Shown here in pieces: positions 17,754 through 25,749 of a DNA stretch of 64,000 nt. Where the stretch lies: contig NZ_CP022372.1 of NCBI RefSeq assembly GCF_002220095.1, positions 5,396,501 to 5,460,500 of the forward strand, read 5' to 3'. The notes beneath the pieces were generated by a model. It searched no databases. It was not told where the DNA came from and saw only the letters and a list, made by a program, of their open reading frames with translations. Source of the DNA: Bosea sp. AS-1. Lineage in GTDB: Bacteria > Pseudomonadota > Alphaproteobacteria > Rhizobiales > Beijerinckiaceae. Position 1 is the stretch's first letter, and every line of letters starts with the position of its first letter. Both the position numbers and the translations under genes were made by a program.

Positions 17754-18125
17754 ATGACCGCGACGCGCATCCATCTGGTTCTCGCTGCCCTGATGGGGTT
17801 CGTCGGCGTCGCCCTGCTGGCGGCTGCGGCGCATGTCGCGCTCGATCCCGGCCACGCCCAGACGGCAGGCCAGATGCTGATGTTCCATGCTTCGGTCGTC
17901 ATGGGCGCGACCGCGGCTCGCAAGGGCGGATATCTGCAGGACGCGCTCGCCCGCATCGCGCTTTCGGCTATCATTCTCGGCGCCTGCCTCTTTTCAGCCG
18001 ACCTGGCGCGCCGCGGCTTTTCGGGAGAAGCGTTGTTTCCGCGAGCCGCCCCCATCGGCGGCTGGTTCATGCTTGGCGGCTGGCTGGGGCTCACCATCGC
18101 AGCGCTGACCGCGAAGCGCGCCTGA
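17754..18125 (+). CDS. DUF423-like small membrane protein
   Basis: 123 residues with four hydrophobic helices (LVLAALMGFVGVALLAAAAHV, MLMFHASVVMGATAA, IALSAIILGACLFSADL, PIGGWFMLGGWLGLTIAAL). The pattern of Gly-rich first helix, conserved FHA motif and final GGxxxxxGW resembles DUF423. The function is unknown. It starts 6 bases after the engB stop. Confidence 0.75.
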   Translation: MTATRIHLVLAALMGFVGVALLAAAAHVALDPGHAQTAGQMLMFHASVVMGATAARKGGYLQDALARIALSAIILGACLFSADLARRGFSGEALFPRAAPIGGWFMLGGWLGLTIAALTAKRA

Positions 18126-18212
18126 CCAGCGCCTTCCGTTCTTCCGCCCCGGTCGATCTTGGGCTAGAAGCGCCCCCGCATCTGTCCTTGCGGCCGCGCG
18201 GAGCCTGCCCGA

Positions 18213-19109
18213 ATGACCGACCATCCCCATCTGACGCCGTCGCAATCCGCCGAGCTGCTCGTCCAGGCGCTGCCGCATATGCAGCGCTACGACCAGGAGG
18301 TCATCGTCATCAAGTATGGCGGCAACGCCATGGGTGACGCCGCCACCGCCGAGGATTTCGCCGAGGATATCGTCCTGCTCGAACAGTCCGGTCTGAAGCC
18401 GGTCGTCTGCCATGGCGGCGGCCCGCAGATCGCGGCAATGCTGAAGAAACTCGGCATCCCGTCCGAGTTCAAGCAAGGACTGCGCGTCACCGACGAGGCG
18501 ACCGTCGAGGTCGTCGAGATGGTGCTGGCCGGCTCGGTCAACAAGGAGATCGTCGGCTACATCACCCGCGAGGGCGGACGCGCCATCGGGCTCTGCGGCA
18601 AGGACGGCAACATGGTGACCGCCCGCAAGGTGACCCGCACCATCGTCGACCCCGATTCCAAGATCGAGGAGGTTCTGGACCTCGGCTTCGTCGGCGAGCC
18701 TGAGAAGGTCAACACCACGGTGCTCGACGCGGTGCTGAAGGCCGAGCTCATCCCGGTGCTGGCACCTGTCTGCGCCGCCGCCGACGGCCAGACCTACAAC
18801 GTCAATGCCGACACCTTCGCCGGGGCCATCGCGGGCGCGCTCAACGCCAAGCGCCTGCTGCTGCTCACCGACGTGCCGGGCGTCCTGAACAAGGACAAGC
18901 AGCTCATTCCGGAGCTGACGGTCGAGGAGTGCCGCCACCTGATCGCGGACGGCACGATCTCGGGCGGCATGATCCCAAAGATCGAAACCTGCATCTACGC
19001 ACTGGAGAAGGGCGTCGAAGCCGTCGTCATCCTCGACGGAAAGGTGCCGCATGCGGCGCTGATCGAGCTCTTCACCGACACCGGCGCCGGCACCATCATC
19101 CGGCGCTGA
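18213..19109 (+). CDS. argB: Acetylglutamate kinase
   Basis: 298 residues; phosphorylates N-acetylglutamate in arginine synthesis. The amino-acid-kinase signature [12 protein letters not shown] is followed by [19 protein letters not shown] and LTDVPGVLN. The N-terminal helix ([18 protein letters not shown]) is that of arginine-inhibited hexameric enzymes, so feedback control is likely. RBS is weak (TGCCCGA before ATG). Follows engB and the DUF423 gene in the common Rhizobiales order. Confidence 0.96.
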   Translation: MTDHPHLTPSQSAELLVQALPHMQRYDQEVIVIKYGGNAMGDAATAEDFAEDIVLLEQSGLKPVVCHGGGPQIAAMLKKLGIPSEFKQGLRVTDEATVEVVEMVLAGSVNKEIVGYITREGGRAIGLCGKDGNMVTARKVTRTIVDPDSKIEEVLDLGFVGEPEKVNTTVLDAVLKAELIPVLAPVCAAADGQTYNVNADTFAGAIAGALNAKRLLLLTDVPGVLNKDKQLIPELTVEECRHLIADGTISGGMIPKIETCIYALEKGVEAVVILDGKVPHAALIELFTDTGAGTIIRR

Positions 19110-19251
19110 GCGATCAACGCACAAGCCGACCCCGAGCGCGGTGAAGCGGGCGCTCGGGATCGCCGCGTCCGATCTCAACCATGGCCGCGGCGATTAAGCC
19201 TTGGCCAAGGACTTGCGGCGCAGACTCCGGCACGCCACATCACGGAGTCCA

Positions 19252-19992
19252 ATGAAAAAAATCGCTGATACACCCGCCGCGACCCCGCCTCTGATGGCTG
19301 AAGGGTTCGCGCATGTCGATCACTGGGTCTTCGACCTCGACAACACGCTCTATTCGCACGAGGCCAAGGTCTGGCCGCAGGTCGACGAACGCATCACGCT
19401 GTTCCTCGCCGAGCTGTTCGGCCTCGACGGCCTCTCGTCGCGTGCGCTGCAGAAATATTATTACCAGCGCTACGGCACGACGCTGAAGGGGCTGATGGAG
19501 GAGCACGGCATCGATCCCGACGACTTCCTCGACTTCGCCCACCAGATCGACTTGTCGCTGCTCGATCCCAACCCCGAGCTGGGCGAGGCGATCGCGGCGC
19601 TGCCGGGCCGCAAGCTGATCCTGACCAACGGCTCGCGCGGCCACGCCGAGAACGTCGCCGGCAAGCTCGGCATCCTGCATCATTTCGAGGACATCTTCGA
19701 CATCGTCCAGGCCGGCTTCACGCCGAAACCCGAGCGCGCGACCTACGAGAACTTCCTGGCCAAGCATGCCGTCGACCCGGCGCGCGCCGCGATGTTCGAA
19801 GACATCGAGAAGAACCTGCTGGTGCCGAGCGCGCTCGGCATGAAGACCGTGCTGATCGTGCCGAAGACGCCCGATCCCTTCCGCGAAGCCTGGGAGCAGA
19901 CCGCCGTCGCGGCGGGCCATGTCCACCATGTCACAGCCGATCTCACCGGCTTCCTCAAGCCGCTCGGCCGCCCTGGCGAACGGCTGAGCTGA
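19252..19992 (+). CDS. HAD-superfamily pyrimidine 5'-nucleotidase-like phosphatase
   Basis: 246 residues. HAD motif I is WVFDLDNTLYS with both catalytic Asp, motif II LILTNGSRGH, motif III Lys in FTPKPERATYENF, motif IV MFEDIEKNL. Motif I with Asn-Thr-Leu and the overall order match the yeast SDT1/plant pyrimidine nucleotidase group common in Alphaproteobacteria. Likely dephosphorylates nucleotides or PLP in the cytoplasm. Start ATG 19252 follows CGGAG; a TTG 17 codons upstream lacks support. Confidence 0.88.
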   Translation: MKKIADTPAATPPLMAEGFAHVDHWVFDLDNTLYSHEAKVWPQVDERITLFLAELFGLDGLSSRALQKYYYQRYGTTLKGLMEEHGIDPDDFLDFAHQIDLSLLDPNPELGEAIAALPGRKLILTNGSRGHAENVAGKLGILHHFEDIFDIVQAGFTPKPERATYENFLAKHAVDPARAAMFEDIEKNLLVPSALGMKTVLIVPKTPDPFREAWEQTAVAAGHVHHVTADLTGFLKPLGRPGERLS

Positions 19993-20037
19993 GGCGGCGG
20001 AAGGATTTCGGCGCCGAGCGTTTCCAGAAAAGGAAAA

Positions 20038-20100
20038 TCTGTTCTTCTTTACGAACAGAGGGGAAGCTGCTAGTTGCGTTGTCCGTTATAACGAACGGAC
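20038..20100 (+). promoter_or_regulatory. Two inverted repeats upstream of metZ
   Basis: TCTGTTC (20038-20044) mirrors GAACAGA (20053-20059). GTCCGTT (20081-20087) mirrors AACGGAC (20094-20100), with a -10-like TTATAA in between. The second ends 12 bases before the metZ ATG. They could be operators for a methionine-pathway repressor or leader hairpins. I looked for a SAM-II aptamer here and did not find its conserved GCTAAA core. Confidence 0.4.
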
Positions 20101-20112
20101 CGAGGCCCTGCC

Positions 20113-21309
20113 ATGCCGACATCGGACAACGCCGCAGCTAAACTGCATCCCGAAACGCGTCTGGTCCACGCCGGCACCATGCGCTCGCAGTTCGGCGAGA
20201 CCTCGGAAGCCCTGTTCCTGACCCAGGGCCATGTCTACGACAACGCCGCCCAGGCCGAAGGCCGCTTCCTGAACACCGATCCGGGCTTTCAGTACGGGCG
20301 GCTGTCCAATCCGACCACGACCATGCTGGAAGAGCGCATGGCTGCCTTCGAAGGCGCCGAGACCTGCCGCGCCACCGCGACCGGCATGGCAGCGGTGACG
20401 GCGGCGATGATGGCCCCGGTCAGCGCCGGCGACCATGTTGTGGCAGCAAGCGCGCTGTTCGGCTCCTGTCGCTACATCATCGAGAACCATCTGCCGCGCT
20501 ATGGCGTCGAATCGACGCTGGTCGAGGGCACCGACATCGAGGCATGGCGCCGCGCGGTCCGCCCCAACACCAAGTTGTTTTTCCTGGAATCCCCCGCCAA
20601 CCCGACGCTTGAAGTGCTCGACATCGCGGCCATCGCCAAGGTGGCGAAGGAGGCGGGCGCGAAGCTGGTCGTCGACAACGTCTTCGCCACGCCGCTGTTC
20701 CAGCGCCCGCTCGAACTCGGCGCCGACATCGTCGTCTACTCAGCGACGAAACATATCGACGGCCAGGGGCGCTGCCTCGGCGGGCTGATCCTCGGCTCGA
20801 AGGAGCTGATCGAGGCCGACATCCAGAACTACCTGCGCCAGACAGGCCCGGTGCTCTCGCCCTTCAACGCCTGGGTCATGCTGAAGTCGCTGGAGACCTT
20901 GCCGCTGCGCGTCGGCAAGCAGGCAGAGAACGCCACGAAGGTCGCCGACTGGCTGGCGACGCAGACACGACCGACGAAGGTGATCTTCCCCGGCCACAAG
21001 AACCATCCGCAGGCCGAGATCATCGCCCGCCAGATGAGCGGCCCCTCGACCATGATCGCCTTCGAGGTTCCGGGCGGCAAGGAGGGTGCCTATCGCCTGC
21101 TCGACGCCTGCAAGCTGATCCGCATCTCGAACAATCTCGGCGACGCCAAGAGCCTGATCGTCCACCCTGCGACGACGACGCATCAGCGTTTCACCCCCGA
21201 GGTGCGCGCGGCCATGGGCGTCAGCGACGGGCTGATCCGCCTCTCGATCGGGCTGGAGCATCCGGACGACCTGATCGCCGACCTGGAGCAGGCGCTGGCG
21301 AAGGTCTAG
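20113..21309 (+). CDS. metZ: O-succinylhomoserine sulfhydrylase
   Basis: 398 residues; Cys/Met-metabolism PLP enzyme that makes homocysteine from O-succinylhomoserine and sulfide (direct sulfhydrylation). The PLP lysine is in VVYSATKHIDGQGRCLGG, the cofactor Asp in KLVVDNVFATP, and YGRLSNPTTTMLEERMA is the family signature. The region SSKAAT-type Cys loop typical of cystathionine synthases is not present. MetZ is favoured over MetB by the tract QYGRLSNPT and the alphaproteobacterial context. Possible regulation through the inverted repeats just upstream. Confidence 0.92.
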   Translation: MPTSDNAAAKLHPETRLVHAGTMRSQFGETSEALFLTQGHVYDNAAQAEGRFLNTDPGFQYGRLSNPTTTMLEERMAAFEGAETCRATATGMAAVTAAMMAPVSAGDHVVAASALFGSCRYIIENHLPRYGVESTLVEGTDIEAWRRAVRPNTKLFFLESPANPTLEVLDIAAIAKVAKEAGAKLVVDNVFATPLFQRPLELGADIVVYSATKHIDGQGRCLGGLILGSKELIEADIQNYLRQTGPVLSPFNAWVMLKSLETLPLRVGKQAENATKVADWLATQTRPTKVIFPGHKNHPQAEIIARQMSGPSTMIAFEVPGGKEGAYRLLDACKLIRISNNLGDAKSLIVHPATTTHQRFTPEVRAAMGVSDGLIRLSIGLEHPDDLIADLEQALAKV

Positions 21310-21374
21310 ATCGTCGCGCGTCCTTTCGGACGCGACAACGATGATCCATCTTGTTGCTGGTGCATCGGATTTTT

Positions 21375-21399
21375 CCGGAAAGTGGATTCCACTTTCCGG
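21375..21399. repeat. 25-bp palindrome between convergent metZ and amn
   Basis: CCGGAAAGTGGA (21375-21386) and TCCACTTTCCGG (21388-21399) pair perfectly around one T. The flank GCATCGGATTTTT resembles the high-copy Rhizobiales intergenic palindromes and shares the TCCACTT core with the element at 7997. About 50 bases earlier a smaller hairpin (CGCGTCC-4-GGACGCG) follows metZ and may terminate it. Confidence 0.7.
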
Positions 21400-21443
21400 T
21401 CTGATACTTTAGCGCGGCCCCGCGTTTCGCCGAGCTGCTCGCC

Positions 21444-22898
21444 CTACCGGAAGGGCGGCTCGTCGAAGCTCCTGAGCTTGCGCGAATGAATGGCGGAGCC
21501 GGCCTCCTTGAGCTTCTCCAGCGCCGCCAGCCCGATCCGCAGATGCTCGCCGACCGCACGCTCATAGAAGGCGTTGGCGGCGCCCGGCAGCTTGATCTCG
21601 CCATGCAGCGGCTTGTCGGAGACGCAGAGCAGCGTGCCGTAGGGCACGCGCAGCCGGTACCCCTGCGCCGCGATGGTGCCGGATTCCATATCGACCGCGA
21701 TGGCGCGCGACAGGTTGATGCGGCGCCGCTCCTTGGTCCATTGCAGTTCCCAGTTGCGATCGTCCTGGGTGACGACGGTGCCCGTGCGCAGGCGCTGCTT
21801 CAGCCGGTCGCCCTTCTCGCCGGTGATCTCGGCCGCGGCCTGCTGCAGCGCGACTTGGACCTCGGCCAGGGCCGGGATCGGGATCTCCGGCGGCACCAGC
21901 TCGTCAAGGATGCGGTCCTGCCTGAGATAGGCATGGGCGAGGACATAGTCGCCGATGATCTGCGTCTGGCGCAGACCGCCGCAATGGCCGACCATCAGCC
22001 AGCAATTGGGCCTCAGCACCGCAAGGTGGTCGGTGATGTTCTTCGCATTGGACGGGCCGACGCCGATATTGACCAGCGTGACGCCGTCGCCACCTTTCCG
22101 GATCAGGTGATAGGCCGGCATCTGGAAGCGGTGCCAGGGCGCCGACATCACCCGCTCCGCCGCCGAGACGTCGATGCTGTCGCGCTCGATGCGGATGCCG
22201 CCCGGTGCAACCAGGGCCTCGGCCGTGCCGGCCTCGATCTCGGCCAGCCCAAGCCGGACGAACTGGTCGACATAGCGGTGATAATTGGTCAGCAGCACCC
22301 AGGGCTGCACGGCGCGCCAGTCGGTACCGGTGTAGTGCACGAGCCGGCGCAGTGAGTAATCGACACGCACCGCGTCGAAGAGGGCGAGCGGGCGCGGCTC
22401 GCCCTCGACAATGTCATAGGTGCCGTCCGCGACCTCGTCGCCGACCAGCGCAAGCAACGGCGTGGGGAAGTAGCGCGCGAGCTCGGCGGCGGTGATCTTG
22501 CCCCTCCCCAGCTCGTCGCCGCCTTCGAGCGCATAGGGATAGGGGATTTCCTGGTTGCTGATGCCGGTCTCGATCGTCGCGCCATATTCCGCGACAAGCG
22601 GCCGGAGCTGGTCGAGCAGATAGTTTCTGAACTCGGCCGGCTGCGTAACGGTGGTCGAATAGATGCCCGGCGCCGCGAATTTGGCGTAGCCGCGCCGCGT
22701 CGCCTCCGGCAGCTTCGAAGGCTCGTAGGTCACACGCAGCATCGGGTAGCGATAGCGCTCGCGGTCCTCCGCGGTCGGCGCCTCGCCGGTATCGAAGAAG
22801 CGCTGCAGATCGCCGCGCAGGGCCGCTCTCGCCTCTTCATAGAGGCGCTCGAGCCGGTCGATGGCGGCCTCGGGTGTCGCTGCGGTTTCGAAGCTCAT
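21444..22898 (-). CDS. amn: AMP nucleosidase
   Basis: 484 residues. Hydrolyses AMP to adenine and ribose 5-phosphate. The N-terminal AMP-nucleosidase domain (RLEPS-like RYRYPMLRVTYEPSKLPEATRRGYAKFAAPG) is followed by a nucleoside-phosphorylase fold (VGPSNAKNITDHLAVLRPNCWLMVGHCGGLR, then IAVDMESGTIAAQGYR). Length equals the E. coli enzyme. The 159-base gap to the divergent ArsR gene should hold both promoters. Confidence 0.94.
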   Translation of the reverse strand: MSFETAATPEAAIDRLERLYEEARAALRGDLQRFFDTGEAPTAEDRERYRYPMLRVTYEPSKLPEATRRGYAKFAAPGIYSTTVTQPAEFRNYLLDQLRPLVAEYGATIETGISNQEIPYPYALEGGDELGRGKITAAELARYFPTPLLALVGDEVADGTYDIVEGEPRPLALFDAVRVDYSLRRLVHYTGTDWRAVQPWVLLTNYHRYVDQFVRLGLAEIEAGTAEALVAPGGIRIERDSIDVSAAERVMSAPWHRFQMPAYHLIRKGGDGVTLVNIGVGPSNAKNITDHLAVLRPNCWLMVGHCGGLRQTQIIGDYVLAHAYLRQDRILDELVPPEIPIPALAEVQVALQQAAAEITGEKGDRLKQRLRTGTVVTQDDRNWELQWTKERRRINLSRAIAVDMESGTIAAQGYRLRVPYGTLLCVSDKPLHGEIKLPGAANAFYERAVGEHLRIGLAALEKLKEAGSAIHSRKLRSFDEPPFR

Positions 22899-22994
22899 GG
22901 CGGCGGCATCCTTTCCTCGAGCGGTTCTAGCCGTGCCTGCCCGATCCTGACAACAACAGGTCGCCTGCCATTCCAGATTGCCGGAAACGAGGCC

Positions 22995-23023
22995 TTGACG
23001 GATAGGGAGTTTCCGATTACTAA
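22995..23023 (+). promoter_or_regulatory. Predicted sigma-70-type promoter of the ArsR operon
   Basis: TTGACG (22995-23000), 17-base spacer, then TACTAA (23018-23023). Transcription would start around 23030, inside the perfect palindrome that follows, so a protein bound there would block the polymerase. Confidence 0.5.
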
Positions 23024-23051
23024 ACCGATCAGTTAATTAACTGATCGGTTT
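23022..23051. promoter_or_regulatory. Perfect 30-bp palindromic operator upstream of ArsR regulator
   Basis: AAACCGATCAGTTAA (23022-23036) is followed directly by its exact reverse complement. It overlaps the predicted -10 and start site and ends 6 bases before the ATG of the ArsR-type repressor. ArsR dimers bind interrupted palindromes at such positions, so autorepression is likely. A transcript would also fold it into a 15-pair hairpin near the start codon. Confidence 0.85.
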
Positions 23052-23057
23052 CATACG

Positions 23058-23405
23058 ATGTCGACGGACCCGCTCAGCCTGACCTTCGCCGCTCTGGCCG
23101 ATCCGACCCGTCGCGCCATCCTGGCGCGGCTGTCGCAAGGCGAAAGCTCGGTGAAGGCACTGGCCGAGCCCTTCGCCATGAGCCTGCCGGCGGTCTCGAA
23201 GCATCTGAAGGTGCTGGAGCGAGCCGGGCTGATCACGCGGGGGCGGGACGCGCAGTGGCGACCCTGCCGCCTTGAGCCGGAGCCGCTGCGAGGGGCCTCG
23301 GAATGGCTCGAACACTACAGCCGTTTCTGGGACCAGAGCCTGGGCCGGCTGGACGCGGTCCTGCGCGAAATCAAGGCGAAACCACCCGATGAGCCGGCCG
23401 CTTGA
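23058..23405 (+). CDS. ArsR/SmtB-family repressor (SRPBCC-linked type)
   Basis: 115 residues. Winged helix: LSLTFAALADPTRRAILARLSQGESSVKALAEPFAMSLPAVSKHLKVLERAGLI. No metal-binding ELCVCDL box is present, so it belongs to the non-metal branch that accompanies SRPBCC/AHSA1 genes. The C-terminus (WLEHYSRFWDQSLGRLDAVLREI) is typical of that group. Heads an operon of four genes and has a perfect palindrome overlapping its promoter. No clear Shine-Dalgarno. Confidence 0.92.
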   Translation: MSTDPLSLTFAALADPTRRAILARLSQGESSVKALAEPFAMSLPAVSKHLKVLERAGLITRGRDAQWRPCRLEPEPLRGASEWLEHYSRFWDQSLGRLDAVLREIKAKPPDEPAA

Positions 23406-23442
23406 CGTCCAAACCTCTCCAGATCCGCAAAAGGCCTACCCC

Positions 23443-23988
23443 ATGCTCAAGACCGTTCTCCTCAGCCTGCTCGCCATTATCGTGCTCGGCATCGTCGTGG
23501 TGCTGGCCCTCGCCGCCCGCAAGCCCGACAGCTTCCAGGTCACCCGGACGACGACGATCAACGCACCGCCGGAACGGATCTATCCGCTGATCGCGGACTT
23601 CAAGGCCTGGAGCGCCTGGTCGCCTTGGGAGAAGAAGGACCCGGCCATGAAGCGGAGCTTTGGCGGGCCGGAAACCGGCGCTGGTGCGACCTATGCCTGG
23701 GCCGGCGACAAGAACGTCGGCGAAGGCAGCATGCGCATCGTCGAAGCCAAGGCTCCGGAGCGCCTGTCGCTCAAGCTCGACTTCCTGAAGCCGTTCGAGG
23801 CCCATAACGACGTCGTCTTCTCGCTGGCTCCGCAAGGCTCCGCAACGACCGTGACCTGGACCATGACCGGCCCGACACCGTTCGTTGCCAAGATCATGCA
23901 TGTCTTCTTCGACATGGACCGGATGGTCGGCGGCGATTTCGAAACCGGCCTGGCGGCGCTGAAGGCGGCGGCCGAGCGCCCCGCCTGA
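23443..23988 (+). CDS. SRPBCC-family protein with N-terminal membrane anchor
   Basis: 181 residues. One N-terminal membrane helix (MLKTVLLSLLAIIVLGIVVVLALAA) is followed by a polyketide-cyclase/START-like fold: FQVTRTTTINAPPERIYPLIADFKAWSAWSPWEKKDP, then ATTVTWTMTG. The anchor would place the ligand-binding domain outside the cytoplasmic face. Second gene after the ArsR repressor, a very common pairing. Ligand unknown. Confidence 0.88.
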   Translation: MLKTVLLSLLAIIVLGIVVVLALAARKPDSFQVTRTTTINAPPERIYPLIADFKAWSAWSPWEKKDPAMKRSFGGPETGAGATYAWAGDKNVGEGSMRIVEAKAPERLSLKLDFLKPFEAHNDVVFSLAPQGSATTVTWTMTGPTPFVAKIMHVFFDMDRMVGGDFETGLAALKAAAERPA

Positions 23989-24033
23989 GCCCTCGATCAG
24001 CAACCAAGAGAACCACCGGAAAGGAGAGGAAGG

Positions 24034-24516
24034 ATGAACGCCGAACCGCAGACGGAACATGAATGGCTCCAGCAGCTCGTCGGTGAATGGCAGGCCGAGA
24101 TGACCTGCTCCATGGGCCCCGACCAGCCGCCCTCCACCAGCACCGGCACGGAGACCGTGCGCTCGCTGGGCGGTCTCTGGACGCTCGGCGAAGGCCAGGG
24201 AAGCTGCCCGGACGGCACGCCCGTCACCAGCGTGATGACGCTCGGCTTCGACCCGGCCAAGGGCCGCTTCGTCGGCAGCTTCATCGCCTCGATGATGTCG
24301 ATGATGTGGCTCTATGAAGGGTCGCTCGATGCCGAAGGCAAATCGCTGGTCCTCGACACCGAGGGGCCGAGCATGACCGGCGACGGCTCGATGGCGAAGT
24401 ACCAGGACGTCATCACCTTCCTGTCCCCCGATCACCGGACGCTGACCTCGCGCGCGCTCGGCCCGGACGGCCAGTGGAACGAGTTCGTCAGCGCTCACTA
24501 TCGCCGCAAGACGTAA
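24034..24516 (+). CDS. DUF1579 family protein
   Basis: 160 residues. Family features are HEWLQQLVGEWQAEM at the start, GGLWTLGEGQGSCPDGTP, and MTLGFDPAKGRFVGSFIASM. DUF1579 proteins are lipocalin-like small beta proteins of unknown role and commonly travel with ArsR/SRPBCC and VOC genes, as here. RBS AAGGAGAGG precedes the ATG. Confidence 0.88.
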   Translation: MNAEPQTEHEWLQQLVGEWQAEMTCSMGPDQPPSTSTGTETVRSLGGLWTLGEGQGSCPDGTPVTSVMTLGFDPAKGRFVGSFIASMMSMMWLYEGSLDAEGKSLVLDTEGPSMTGDGSMAKYQDVITFLSPDHRTLTSRALGPDGQWNEFVSAHYRRKT

Positions 24517-24554
24517 ACGCTGCCGCAAATCCATTCACCTGAGGAGGAAGAACG

Positions 24555-24989
24555 ATGAAACTGTCGACCTATCTGATGTTCGAGGGCAATTGCCGCGAGG
24601 CCTTCACCCATTACGAGAAGGTGCTGGGTGGCAAGATGCTGGCGATGATGGATCACAAGGGCACGCCGGCCGAGGAACACGTCGCCCCGGAATGGCGCGA
24701 CAAGATCCTGCATGCCTGCCTGGAGATCGACGGCCAGCTGCTGATGGCTTCCGACGCGCCGCCGGATCGCTCGGATGGCCCGATGCGCTCGGTTTCGGTC
24801 AGCGTCGGCGTAAAGACGCCCGAGGAAGCCGACCGCATCTTCGCTGGCCTTTCCGAAGGCGATGCGAAGATCACCATGCCGATGGCCGAAACCTTCTGGT
24901 CGCCGCGCTTTGGCATGCTGACCGATCGCTTCGGCACGAGCTGGATGGTCGGCGCCGAGCAGACGGCCGACAAGATGAACTGCGGCTGA
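24555..24989 (+). CDS. PhnB-like VOC-family protein
   Basis: 144 residues. The PhnB/demethylubiquinone-methyltransferase-like VOC fold is recognisable from STYLMFEGNCREAFTHYEKVLGGKM, ILHACLEIDGQLLMASDAPP and the ending FWSPRFGMLTDRFGTSWMVG. Despite the database name, these are not methyltransferases; the function is unknown. Good RBS (GAGGAGGAAG). Last gene of the ArsR operon; converges on the SDR gene with a 4-base gap. Confidence 0.88.
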   Translation: MKLSTYLMFEGNCREAFTHYEKVLGGKMLAMMDHKGTPAEEHVAPEWRDKILHACLEIDGQLLMASDAPPDRSDGPMRSVSVSVGVKTPEEADRIFAGLSEGDAKITMPMAETFWSPRFGMLTDRFGTSWMVGAEQTADKMNCG

Positions 24990-24993
24990 GCGC

Positions 24994-25749
24994 CTATGAG
25001 CGCCCGCCGTCGACCGAGAGCACCTGGCCGCTGATCCAGCCGGCCTGCTCGCTCAGGAAGAACAGCGCGGCGCTGGCAATGTCCTGCGGCGTGCCGAGCC
25101 GGCGGGTGTGGATGCTCTCGACGAGTTTTTTCTGCCCCTCCGGCCCGTAGCTCTGCCATTGCCGCTCGGTCGCCGGGTTGGAACGGACGAAGCCGGGCGC
25201 CACGGAGTTCACCGTAACGCCATGCGGTCCGAATTCCCAGGCGAGCTGCTTCGTCAGCCCGACCAGCGCGTGCTTGGCGCTGGCATAAGCCTGGATACCG
25301 GTGAGGCTCGGGCGCAGCCCCGCCCCCGATGAGATCGTGACGATGCGGCCATAGCCTGCCTGCCGCATCACGGGCGCAGCCGCTTGCGCCAGGAAGAAGG
25401 CGGCATCGACATTGGCGGCGAAAATGATCCGCCAATCTTCTTCCGCGATATCCTCGATCGGCCGGCCGACCTGCCCGCGCACGCCGCCGGCCGCGTGAAC
25501 CAGCAGGTCGAGCCCGTCATCGGCCGAGACGATGGCGCGGATCAGGGCTTGCGCCGCTTCCGGCGAACCGAGATCGACGGCATGGGCGGTCGCGCCGATG
25601 CTGCGCGCCGTTTCCGTGACCCCGGCCGCGTCGATATCGGCGAGGTGAACACGTGCGCCTGCTTCCGCCAGTGCCGTGGCGATGGCTCGCCCGATGCCCT
25701 GGGCGGCACCGGTGACGAGGGCTACGCGGCCGTCGAAACGGATCTGCAT
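24994..25749 (-). CDS. SDR-family NAD(P)-dependent oxidoreductase
   Basis: 251 residues. Classical SDR: cofactor loop TGAAQGIGRAIA, NNAG-equivalent VHAAGG, catalytic Ser in VTISSGAG, and YASAK as the Tyr-x-x-x-Lys pair. The acidic residue at the end of strand beta-2 (LADIDAA) points to NAD(H). Ends SGQVLSVDGGRS as in many FabG-like dehydrogenases. Its ATG (25749) lies inside the end of the ketopantoate-reductase-like gene, so both belong to the leftward MarR cluster. Substrate unknown. Confidence 0.9.
   Translation of the reverse strand: MQIRFDGRVALVTGAAQGIGRAIATALAEAGARVHLADIDAAGVTETARSIGATAHAVDLGSPEAAQALIRAIVSADDGLDLLVHAAGGVRGQVGRPIEDIAEEDWRIIFAANVDAAFFLAQAAAPVMRQAGYGRIVTISSGAGLRPSLTGIQAYASAKHALVGLTKQLAWEFGPHGVTVNSVAPGFVRSNPATERQWQSYGPEGQKKLVESIHTRRLGTPQDIASAALFFLSEQAGWISGQVLSVDGGRS

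Noticed and set aside
20038..20112. SAM-II riboswitch before metZ
   Set aside because: The conserved GCTAAA block and P1 pairing of SAM-II could not be found; only inverted repeats are present.
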